From assembly GCA_014728125.1 (NCBI GenBank), contig WJMD01000125.1, positions 1 to 33,063 of the forward strand: 33,063 nucleotides of DNA, in the 5' to 3' direction. Numbering within the stretch: the first letter of the stretch is position 1; each line of letters begins with the position of its first letter. Shown here one piece after another: positions 23,303 through 29,329 of this stretch. The stretch is from Candidatus Effluviviaceae Genus V sp. GTDB lineage: Bacteria; Joyebacterota; Joyebacteria; Joyebacterales; Joyebacteraceae. The notes beneath the pieces were generated by a model that saw nothing but the letters and a program-made list of their open reading frames with translations, ran no database searches and was not told the origin of the DNA. A program made the position numbers and the translations under genes.

Positions 23303-25194
23303 TCGAACGTCCGGACGGCGACGAGCCGGGGCAGGGGAACGGACGGAACGAGAGACCACGGACATCGGCACCCGGAGACGATGAGAGCGCGGCCGAACAG
23401 CCGGGCGGCCAGAGCGTGCTCGAGACGCTCGGCATCGACCTGACCGAGCAGGCTCTCGCCGCGAGAGAGCTTTCGCTCGACGGAGGTCTCTGGGAGAACC
23501 AGATTCGGCGCCTCAAGGAGATCCTGGGGCGCCGTTTCGGTCACTCGGCGGTGCTCATCGGGCCCGAAGGCGTCGGGAAGCGCGCCCTCGTTGCCGAGGT
23601 AGCCCGCCATATCGCCGCAGGGCGCGTCCCTGGACGGCTGGCCGGCCGCAGGATCATCGAACTACCGTTCCACCGCGTGCTGGCCGCGCTCAGGACGGCC
23701 GGGGATTTCGAGAAGATCGTCTTCGCCGCGCTCAGAGAGGCAGCGGCGCGCGACGATGTCCTCCTGTTCATCGACGGCATCACACACTTCATGGGCGGCG
23801 TCGGACGCGGCGAGAATCTCACGAACGCGGCCTACGCGATCGAGATGGGCTGCCATCAGCCGGGACTCTATCTGATCGGGAGCGCGACGCCGGAGCGCCT
23901 CCGTGAAGCGTCCAGGACGATGCCCTGGTGCGCGACCCTTCTGACGCCCGTCATCGTTCCTGAGCCGAAGAGAGAGGCCGCCGTCGAGCTGCTCGCGATC
24001 CCGGCGTCGCGTCTGTCGGAGTACCACGGCGTCGGAATCGACCGGGAGGTCATCGAGGCGGCCGTCGATCTCTCGAACTACTACATCAGAGAGCTTGTCC
24101 TTCCGGGGAAGGCCGAGTCGCTGATCGACCGGGCGGCGTCCCGCGCCGAACTGAGGAAGGCCGAGGGGGCGGACCCCGTCGCCGTTACGCGCGGCGACGT
24201 CACCGAGGCGCTCTCCGAGTGGGTCGGGATCCCGGCGGGGAAGCTCGCCGGACCGGGCGAGGGTCGCGAGCTTCTCGGGCTCGAGGAGGCGCTCTCCCGC
24301 CGGATCAAGGGACAGGACCACTGTATCAGGAAGCTCGCCGACGTCATCCGCGTCGCCAAACTCGGGCTCGACGCCAGACCCGGTCGCCCGGACGGGGTCT
24401 TTCTCTTCGTCGGTCCGCCCGGCGTCGGTAAGAGCGAGCTCTCTCGGGTTCTTGCCGACGAACTCTACGGCGCCGACGCGGGCCTCTTCGAGTACAACAT
24501 GGCTCGGTACGGTGACGACGACGCGCTCCCGCGGCTCATCGGCCTGAGGGTCGCCGACGTGGACTACAAGGGAGACCTGACGACGGCCGTTGCCGCGCAC
24601 CCGCACTGCGTCGTGGTGCTGGAGAACATAGAGCGGTCGAGCAGCGACGTTGCCGTGATGCTGATGCAGCTCTTTCGCCACGGGACCGTGCGGGATGCGT
24701 CCGGGGCGGACGTCTCATTCAGTCACGCCACGATCATCATGACGACGAACTCCGAGAACATACGGCCGGCCGTGCCGGACGAGGGAAGCGCCGTGGGATT
24801 CGGCGCCGTCGATCGGGCCGACAGGGACCGGGATCTCGAGGACGTGCGCGAGGCCGTCGAACGCTTCTTCCCGCCGGAGTTCATGGACGGCGTCGACGAG
24901 GTACTGCTTTTCGACCATCTCACCGACTCGGTCCTGAGGGACATCGTCCAGCTTCATCTCGAGGACATATCGCAGCGGCTCGCGGGCCGTTCGATCGAGC
25001 TCTCGGTCAGCGAGTCCGCGGTCGCCCGGCTCGTGGAGAAGGGGCACAGCCGCGAATACGGGGCCCGCAACCTCGGGAGAACGGTCGAGGGTCTGGTGCT
25101 GAAACCGCTCGCACGCTTCCTGCTTGCCCATCCCGCGGTCGACGCCGTCTCGGTCAGAACGGTCGAGGGGGACATTGAAGTGGGGGCGTCGTGA
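23299..25194 (+). CDS. Clp-like double AAA+ protein with degenerate catalytic motifs
   Basis: Clp/Hsp100-like protein (631 aa) with two AAA+ modules, no N-terminal Clp domain and no middle domain; residues 1-45 are polar. Module 1 has GPEGVGKR (88-95) and LLFIDGITHF (155-164), so the Walker B Glu is Gly and the P-loop Thr is Arg. Its small domain, SNYYIRELVLPGKAESLIDRA, is clearly Clp-like. Module 2 has an intact P-loop GPPGVGKS (372-379), but Walker B is VVVLENIERS (438-447) in place of LLDEIEK. The pore loop GYVG is replaced by VADVDYKG, and the arginine-finger motif NRIDE reads DGVDE (Gly531). Sensor 1 (TTN484) and sensor 2 (GAR590) are kept. It probably binds nucleotide without working as a threading unfoldase. 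It overlaps both neighbours by 4 nt. Confidence 0.85.
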   Translation: MIERPDGDEPGQGNGRNERPRTSAPGDDESAAEQPGGQSVLETLGIDLTEQALAARELSLDGGLWENQIRRLKEILGRRFGHSAVLIGPEGVGKRALVAEVARHIAAGRVPGRLAGRRIIELPFHRVLAALRTAGDFEKIVFAALREAAARDDVLLFIDGITHFMGGVGRGENLTNAAYAIEMGCHQPGLYLIGSATPERLREASRTMPWCATLLTPVIVPEPKREAAVELLAIPASRLSEYHGVGIDREVIEAAVDLSNYYIRELVLPGKAESLIDRAASRAELRKAEGADPVAVTRGDVTEALSEWVGIPAGKLAGPGEGRELLGLEEALSRRIKGQDHCIRKLADVIRVAKLGLDARPGRPDGVFLFVGPPGVGKSELSRVLADELYGADAGLFEYNMARYGDDDALPRLIGLRVADVDYKGDLTTAVAAHPHCVVVLENIERSSSDVAVMLMQLFRHGTVRDASGADVSFSHATIIMTTNSENIRPAVPDEGSAVGFGAVDRADRDRDLEDVREAVERFFPPEFMDGVDEVLLFDHLTDSVLRDIVQLHLEDISQRLAGRSIELSVSESAVARLVEKGHSREYGARNLGRTVEGLVLKPLARFLLAHPAVDAVSVRTVEGDIEVGAS

Positions 25195-26612
25195 GGTCGA
25201 TCATTGCAGGCCGCGACCAGGGGTCCGGTCCGGTTCTCAGGGTGCTCAACCCCCGCGACGGGTCGGTCGTCGAGGAGGTCGCGACCGTGACGCGGTCCGA
25301 GGCGCTCTCTGCGCTCGAGGCCGCGGAGTGCGGGGCGGCCGCGATGGGGAGCACGAGCAGATACGAACGCGCCGCCGTACTGCGCCGCGCCGCTCGGCTC
25401 CTCGAGGAGCGGGCCGGCGCCTTCGCCGAGACGCTCGCCCTCGAGGTCGGTAAGACGCTCGGGGAGGCCGAGGGCGAGGTGGCGAGGGCCGTGGAGACCT
25501 TCACAGTGTCCTCCGAGGAGGCGCGGAGACTCGCCGGTGAGATCGTCCCGTTCGACGGCGCGCCGACGGGCGCAGGTCGCTTCGGTTTCGCCGTTCGCGT
25601 ACCGCTCGGCATCGTCGTCGCCATCACCCCGTTCAACTTCCCCCTCAACCTGGCGGCGCACAAGGTAGCCCCGGCGCTGGCGGCGGGGAACGCGGTCGTT
25701 CTGAAGCCGGCCTCGGCGACGCCGCTCGCCGGTCTCAAAATGGCCCGACTGCTGTACGATGCCGGACTTCCTCCCGAGGCGCTCTCGGTCGTCGTCGGAG
25801 AGGGGAGCGCCGTCGGGGGAGCACTGGTCGAGGACCCGCGCCCGCGCATGGTGACCTTCACGGGCAGCGTAGACGTCGGCCGGGCCATTCAGCGCCGGGC
25901 CGGTCTCAAGAAGACGGCGATGGAGCTCGGTTCGAACTCCGCCGTCGTGGTTACGGAGTCTGCGTCGATCGCGTCGTGCGTCGACCGGATCGTGCTCGGC
26001 GCATTCGCCCTGGCCGGTCAGGTGTGCATCTCGGTCCAGCGCGTGCTCGTCCACGAGTCGCTCTTCGACGAGTTCGTGTCGGAAGCCGCGTCGCGCGCAG
26101 CGGCTCTCGTCGTCGGAGACCAGCTCGACGAGGGGACCGACGTCGGTCCCATGATCACGCCGGGGGAGGCTGAGCGTGCCGAGGGCTGGATCGAGGAGGC
26201 GCGGAGCGCGGGCGCCCGCGTTGTCACGGGCGGTGAGCGGGACAACGCGTTCGTGACGCCGGCCGTCATCGCCGGGCCGCCGGAGGAGGTCCGGCTGTGG
26301 CGCGAGGAGGCGTTCGCGCCGGTACTCTGCGTCCGCAGTTTCCGGACCTTCGACGAGGCGATCGACTCCGTCAACCGGTCCCGCTTCGGGCTGCAGGCGG
26401 GGGTCTACACGGAGCGATGGGACGAGGCTCTCGAGGCGTCCCGGAGGATCCGTGCGGGCGGCGTCATGATCAACGACGTACCGACCTTCCGGGTGGACCT
26501 CATGCCGTACGGCGGGGAGAAGGACAGCGGTCTGGGCCGGGAGGGGCCGCGGTACGCCGTGCGGGAGATGAGCGAGCTCAGGACGGTCGCCTTCCGCGGC
26601 GGGGACCGCTAG
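25191..26612 (+). CDS. Aldehyde dehydrogenase family protein
   Basis: NAD(P)-dependent aldehyde dehydrogenase (473 aa). Landmarks are the oxyanion-hole Asn in ITPFNFPLNL (N149), the cofactor Lys in VLKPASATPLA (K172), FTGSVDVGR, the general base in MELGSNSA (E245), the nucleophile in AGQVCISVQRV (C279) and REEAFAPVL near the C-terminus. The MPYGGEKDSGLGREG ending is typical of the GabD/lactaldehyde/GAPN-like branch. The substrate cannot be named from sequence. The GTG start overlaps the Clp-like gene stop (GTGA). It shares an operon with cvpA and the AAA+ gene, which gives no obvious pathway. Confidence 0.92.
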   Translation: MRSIIAGRDQGSGPVLRVLNPRDGSVVEEVATVTRSEALSALEAAECGAAAMGSTSRYERAAVLRRAARLLEERAGAFAETLALEVGKTLGEAEGEVARAVETFTVSSEEARRLAGEIVPFDGAPTGAGRFGFAVRVPLGIVVAITPFNFPLNLAAHKVAPALAAGNAVVLKPASATPLAGLKMARLLYDAGLPPEALSVVVGEGSAVGGALVEDPRPRMVTFTGSVDVGRAIQRRAGLKKTAMELGSNSAVVVTESASIASCVDRIVLGAFALAGQVCISVQRVLVHESLFDEFVSEAASRAAALVVGDQLDEGTDVGPMITPGEAERAEGWIEEARSAGARVVTGGERDNAFVTPAVIAGPPEEVRLWREEAFAPVLCVRSFRTFDEAIDSVNRSRFGLQAGVYTERWDEALEASRRIRAGGVMINDVPTFRVDLMPYGGEKDSGLGREGPRYAVREMSELRTVAFRGGDR

Positions 26613-26715
26613 GAGCCCCGTGAGTCCCGGTCGGTCGCGGCGGCGAACCGCGGGTGGTCCCGTGCGGGGCGGCAGCGACTCCGGCCGGCGAGGCCGCACG
26701 ACCGGCTCTTTCGGC

Positions 26716-26744
26716 TTGACAGTGGCCCGCGTGTCCCGTATCTT
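26716..26744 (+). promoter_or_regulatory. Sigma70-type promoter ahead of tRNA-Val
   Basis: TTGACA (26716-26721), 17-bp spacer, TATCTT (26739-26744), ending 49 nt before tRNA-Val. Since no separate promoter is evident before infC, read-through from here could also supply the infC operon. Confidence 0.7.
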
Positions 26745-26793
26745 CAGGGGACGAGGCGGGACGTCCCCGCGAACGGCGGGGTATGTCGCGAAC

Positions 26794-26870
26794 GGGCGAT
26801 TAGCTCAGATGGTTAGAGTGCTTGCTTGACATGCAAGAGGTCACTGGTTCGAATCCAGTATCGCCCACCA
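26794..26870 (+). tRNA. tRNA-Val (anticodon GAC)
   Basis: Acceptor stem GGGCGAT/ATCGCCC, D-arm AGCTCAGATGGTTAGAGT, anticodon stem CTTGC/GCAAG with loop TTGACAT (anticodon GAC at 26828-26830), T-arm CTGGTTCGAATCCAG, discriminator A and encoded CCA (26868-26870). Length 77 nt. The TTGACA inside its anticodon arm is part of the tRNA, not a promoter. Confidence 0.97.
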
Positions 26871-26962
26871 CTCGGACCCGCCCGCGGACCGGCCGCGCGA
26901 CGGACCGGCCGCGACACGCTCGAACGGCGCGCCCGCGATGGGGCGCCCGGCGGGCGTCACAG

Positions 26963-27067
26963 ATGAATGAGAAGAAGAAGCGGCACGCTTCTCACCTCAA
27001 GGACTCCCGCGAGAAGGGGAGACCCGAAGAGGTTGAACGTTTGATATCGGGCACAGGGACGTCCTGA
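26963..27067 (+). CDS. Possible 34-aa leader peptide ahead of infC
   Basis: Short open frame from ATG 26963 to TGA 27065-27067, encoding a basic, charged peptide (MNEKKKRHASHLKDS...). No good Shine-Dalgarno is visible, so translation is uncertain. Its interest is positional: the stop codon lies inside the first of two abutting hairpins (27046-27075), so a translating ribosome would disrupt that hairpin. A hairpin (26976-26992) lies at its 5' end. It could equally be chance. Confidence 0.25.
   Translation: MNEKKKRHASHLKDSREKGRPEEVERLISGTGTS
26976..26992 (+). other. Small hairpin in the infC leader
   Basis: AGAAGCG, loop GCA, CGCTTCT: a 7-bp perfect stem with a 3-nt loop, 14 nt after the putative leader ATG. 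It is the first of three stem-loops between tRNA-Val and infC. Function unknown. Confidence 0.35.
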
Positions 27068-27075
27068 TGCCCGAT
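27046..27075 (+). promoter_or_regulatory. infC leader hairpin 1
   Basis: ATCGGGCACAGG pairs with CCTGATGCCCGAT through an 8-bp perfect outer stem (27046-27053 with 27068-27075) and a 4-bp inner stem, with one bulged A and a 5-nt loop. It abuts hairpin 2 with no spacer. In many bacteria the infC-rpmI-rplT operon is controlled by ribosomal protein L20 binding to a structured leader; this hairpin is a candidate part of such an element, but I cannot match it to a known L20 leader by eye. Confidence 0.5.
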
Positions 27076-27110
27076 GAACGGGATGTGCCGCAGCGCGCAT
27101 CCCGTTCTTT
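27076..27110 (+). terminator. infC leader hairpin 2, attenuator candidate
   Basis: GAACGGGATGTGC (27076-27088), loop CGCAGC, GCGCATCCCGTTC (27095-27107) pair over 13 bp with one G-U, and are followed by TTT (27108-27110) and then GCAT. The T-run is short but is the best in the window's non-coding DNA. The structure lies 41 nt before the infC GTG, so it is placed to attenuate transcription of the operon. Confidence 0.5.
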
Positions 27111-27151
27111 GCATGAGGTTGTCGCGGACGCGGCAGAGGGAAGGAGGGACG

Positions 27152-27691
27152 GTGGCAATAAGGAGCCCGCGCGTCAATCGCCGGATCCGCATTCCGCAGG
27201 TTCGAGTCATCGATGCTGACGGAGCGCAGATCGGCATTATGCAGACGTCGGAGGCGCTCGCACTTGCGCAGGAACGCGGCCTGGACCTCGTCGAGGTGTC
27301 GCCGAAGGCCCGGCCGCCCGTGTGCAAGATCATGGACTACGGGAAGTACATGTACCAGCTCAAGAAGCGCGCGAAGGAGGCGAAGAAGCGGCAGCACGTG
27401 ACCCAGGTCAAAGAGGTCAAGATGCGGCCCAAGATCGAGCCTCACGATTACGACTTCAAGTGCCGGCACGCGCGCGAGTTCTTCGAAGATGGGGACAAGG
27501 TCAAGTTCACCATCATCTTCCGCGGCCGGGAGCTGGCGCACAAGGAACTGGGAAGGCGCGTCCTCGAGCGTGTGGCGGAGACGCTCGACGACGTCGCGCA
27601 TGTCGAGGTACCGATCCGTTCGGAGGGGCGCAGCATGACGATGGTCATGGCGCCGGCCTCCGGGCAGAAGAACAAGGAACGTGGGAGCTGA
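27152..27691 (+). CDS. infC: Translation initiation factor IF-3
   Basis: IF-3 (179 aa), which binds the 30S subunit, prevents premature 50S joining and checks the start codon. The N-domain opens [21 protein letters not shown], followed by [20 protein letters not shown]; the C-domain has [17 protein letters not shown] and [16 protein letters not shown]. The start is taken as the GTG after AAGGAGGGACG; the spacing (4 nt) is tight, and an ATA at 27158 in the same frame would be better spaced, recalling the rare AUU-type starts of infC genes. A longer upstream frame exists but would run through the attenuator hairpin. First gene of infC-rpmI-rplT-pheST. Confidence 0.93.
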   Translation: MAIRSPRVNRRIRIPQVRVIDADGAQIGIMQTSEALALAQERGLDLVEVSPKARPPVCKIMDYGKYMYQLKKRAKEAKKRQHVTQVKEVKMRPKIEPHDYDFKCRHAREFFEDGDKVKFTIIFRGRELAHKELGRRVLERVAETLDDVAHVEVPIRSEGRSMTMVMAPASGQKNKERGS

Positions 27692-27695
27692 GAAC

Positions 27696-27890
27696 ATGCC
27701 GAAGATCAAGACACACAGAGGAGCGGCGAAGCGGTTCAAGCGGACGGGCAAAGGCAAGCTCCGACGCTTCAAGGCGTACCGCGGCCACTTCTTCATCAGG
27801 AAGAGCTCGAAGCAGAAGCGTGCGCTTCGTCGGCCGGAGTACATCGATGCCGCCGACCGGAAGCGCATCGAACGTCTGCTGCCTCGCTAG
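27696..27890 (+). CDS. rpmI: 50S ribosomal protein L35 (bL35)
   Basis: 64-aa basic protein with the L35 hallmark [20 protein letters not shown] and the end segment [12 protein letters not shown]. The ATG at 27696 gives the family length; a slightly earlier in-frame start at 27681 would overlap infC. It is 4 nt after the infC stop and 33 nt before rplT, in the standard operon order. Confidence 0.95.
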   Translation: MPKIKTHRGAAKRFKRTGKGKLRRFKAYRGHFFIRKSSKQKRALRRPEYIDAADRKRIERLLPR

Positions 27891-27923
27891 GCGGCGCCAT
27901 CGCAAGAAAGGACGAGGAGAACC

Positions 27924-28280
27924 ATGTCCAGGTCGAGAGGGGCTTCGTCTTCGAGGCGGAGACGCAAGAAGATACTGAAGGCAGCAAAGGGCTACCGCGG
28001 CGGCCGGAGCAAACTGATCCGGACCGCCAGAGAGACCGTCCACAGGGCCGGGCAGTACGCTTACCGCGACAGGCGGGCCAGGAAGCGGGACATGCGTCGT
28101 CTGTGGATCATCCGCATCAACGCCGGCGCGAGGCTTCACGGTCTCTCGTACAGCCGCTTCATGCACGGTCTGAAGGAGGCGAACGTCGAGGTCGACCGGA
28201 AGATGCTCGCCGACATGGCCGTGCACGACGCTGACGGTTTCGCCCGTCTCGTCGAGGTGGCGAAGGACAGTCTGGAGTAG
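27924..28280 (+). CDS. rplT: 50S ribosomal protein L20 (bL20)
   Basis: 118-aa protein with L20 landmarks: [57 protein letters not shown] and [17 protein letters not shown] lies just upstream of the ATG. L20 is needed early in 50S assembly, and in several bacteria represses its own operon by binding the leader RNA, which makes it the likely ligand if the hairpins ahead of infC are regulatory. The N-terminus has a slightly extended Ser/Arg-rich stretch. Confidence 0.96.
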   Translation: MSRSRGASSSRRRRKKILKAAKGYRGGRSKLIRTARETVHRAGQYAYRDRRARKRDMRRLWIIRINAGARLHGLSYSRFMHGLKEANVEVDRKMLADMAVHDADGFARLVEVAKDSLE

Positions 28281-28301
28281 GATCGACCGCGGAGGTCGCC
28301 C

Positions 28302-29312
28302 TTGATCGAGCGGCTGAAGGAACTGGCCGAGGAGGCGCGCCGGCGGATCGCCGACGCAGCCGACGAACGCGAGCTCGAGGAAGCCCGCGTGGCGTGTCTC
28401 GGCAGGAAGAGCGAGATCAACCAGGCCGCGCGCGGACTCGGCAAGCTGCCCGAGGACGAACGGCGCGAGGCAGGGAAGGCCCTCAATCAGCTCAAGGCCG
28501 AGCTGGAGGGCCTCCTCGAGGAGGCCCGCGAGCGGATCAGCTCGGGCGGCGACTCGGAGCGTGCAGGTCTCGATGTCACGCTCCCCGGCCGCGCGCCGTG
28601 GGTGGGGCGACGACATCCCCTGAAGCGCACCTTCGAACGGCTCGAGCGGATCTTCCTCGGCCTCGGCTTCCAGGTGGCGGAGGGGCCGCACGTCGAGGAC
28701 GAGTTCCACAATTTCGACGCGCTCAACATCCCCGCGGAGCATCCCTCCCGGGACGCCTGGGACACCTTCTATCTCGAGGGCGGCATGCTCCTGCGTACGC
28801 ACACCTCTCCGGTGCAGATCCGCGAGATGCAGTCGAGACGACCGCCGATCCGCATCATAGCCCCCGGGCGCGTGTTCAGGAACGAGACGCCGGACGCGTC
28901 GCACGCCGCGGAGTTCTACCAGCTCGAGGGACTCGCCGTGGGGTCCGACATCCGGTTCGGCGAGCTCAAGGGGGTTCTGACGAGCTTCCTGCACGAGCTC
29001 TTCGGACCGGACGTCGGCGTCCGTTTTCGGGCCGGCTTCTTCCCGTTCACAGAGCCTTCTACAGAGGTCGACATCGCGTGCGTCGTCTGCGGGGGAGACG
29101 GCTGTCCCGTCTGCAAGCGCACGGGCTGGGTCGAGCTCCTCGGCGCCGGCATGGTCGACCCCCGCGTCTTCGAGGCGGTCGGCTACGATCCGGACGAGGT
29201 GTCCGGATACGCGTTCGGCCTCGGAGTCGACAGGATCTGCATGATGCTGAGCGGCATGGACGACATCCGGCTCTTGCTTGAGAACGACATCCGGTTCTTG
29301 AGGACCGTCTAG
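28302..29312 (+). CDS. pheS: Phenylalanine-tRNA ligase alpha subunit
   Basis: Class II aminoacyl-tRNA synthetase alpha chain (336 aa), catalytic half of the PheST heterotetramer. The N-terminal coiled coil (about residues 1-85) binds tRNA. Motif 1 is in HPLKRTFERLERIFLGLGF, motif 2 in GRVFRNETPDASHAAEFYQLEG, and motif 3 in FGLGVDRICMML. Cysteine pairs CVVCGGDGCPVCKRTGW (around residues 260-276) are a common feature of bacterial PheS. It uses a TTG start with GGAGG 6 nt upstream. It ends 17 nt before pheT. Confidence 0.96.
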   Translation: MIERLKELAEEARRRIADAADERELEEARVACLGRKSEINQAARGLGKLPEDERREAGKALNQLKAELEGLLEEARERISSGGDSERAGLDVTLPGRAPWVGRRHPLKRTFERLERIFLGLGFQVAEGPHVEDEFHNFDALNIPAEHPSRDAWDTFYLEGGMLLRTHTSPVQIREMQSRRPPIRIIAPGRVFRNETPDASHAAEFYQLEGLAVGSDIRFGELKGVLTSFLHELFGPDVGVRFRAGFFPFTEPSTEVDIACVVCGGDGCPVCKRTGWVELLGAGMVDPRVFEAVGYDPDEVSGYAFGLGVDRICMMLSGMDDIRLLLENDIRFLRTV

Positions 29313-29329
29313 AGAAGGGGCGCGTCACG

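Noticed and set aside
20308-23610. A 1100-codon open frame on the - strand
   Set aside because: It lies antisense to the GHL15-like, cvpA and AAA+ genes, is Arg/Pro/Ser-rich without any recognisable domain, and runs through the cvpA promoter. Long antisense frames are expected in GC-rich coding DNA.
26826-26831. TTGACA motif as a promoter -35
   Set aside because: It is the anticodon loop and arm of tRNA-Val.
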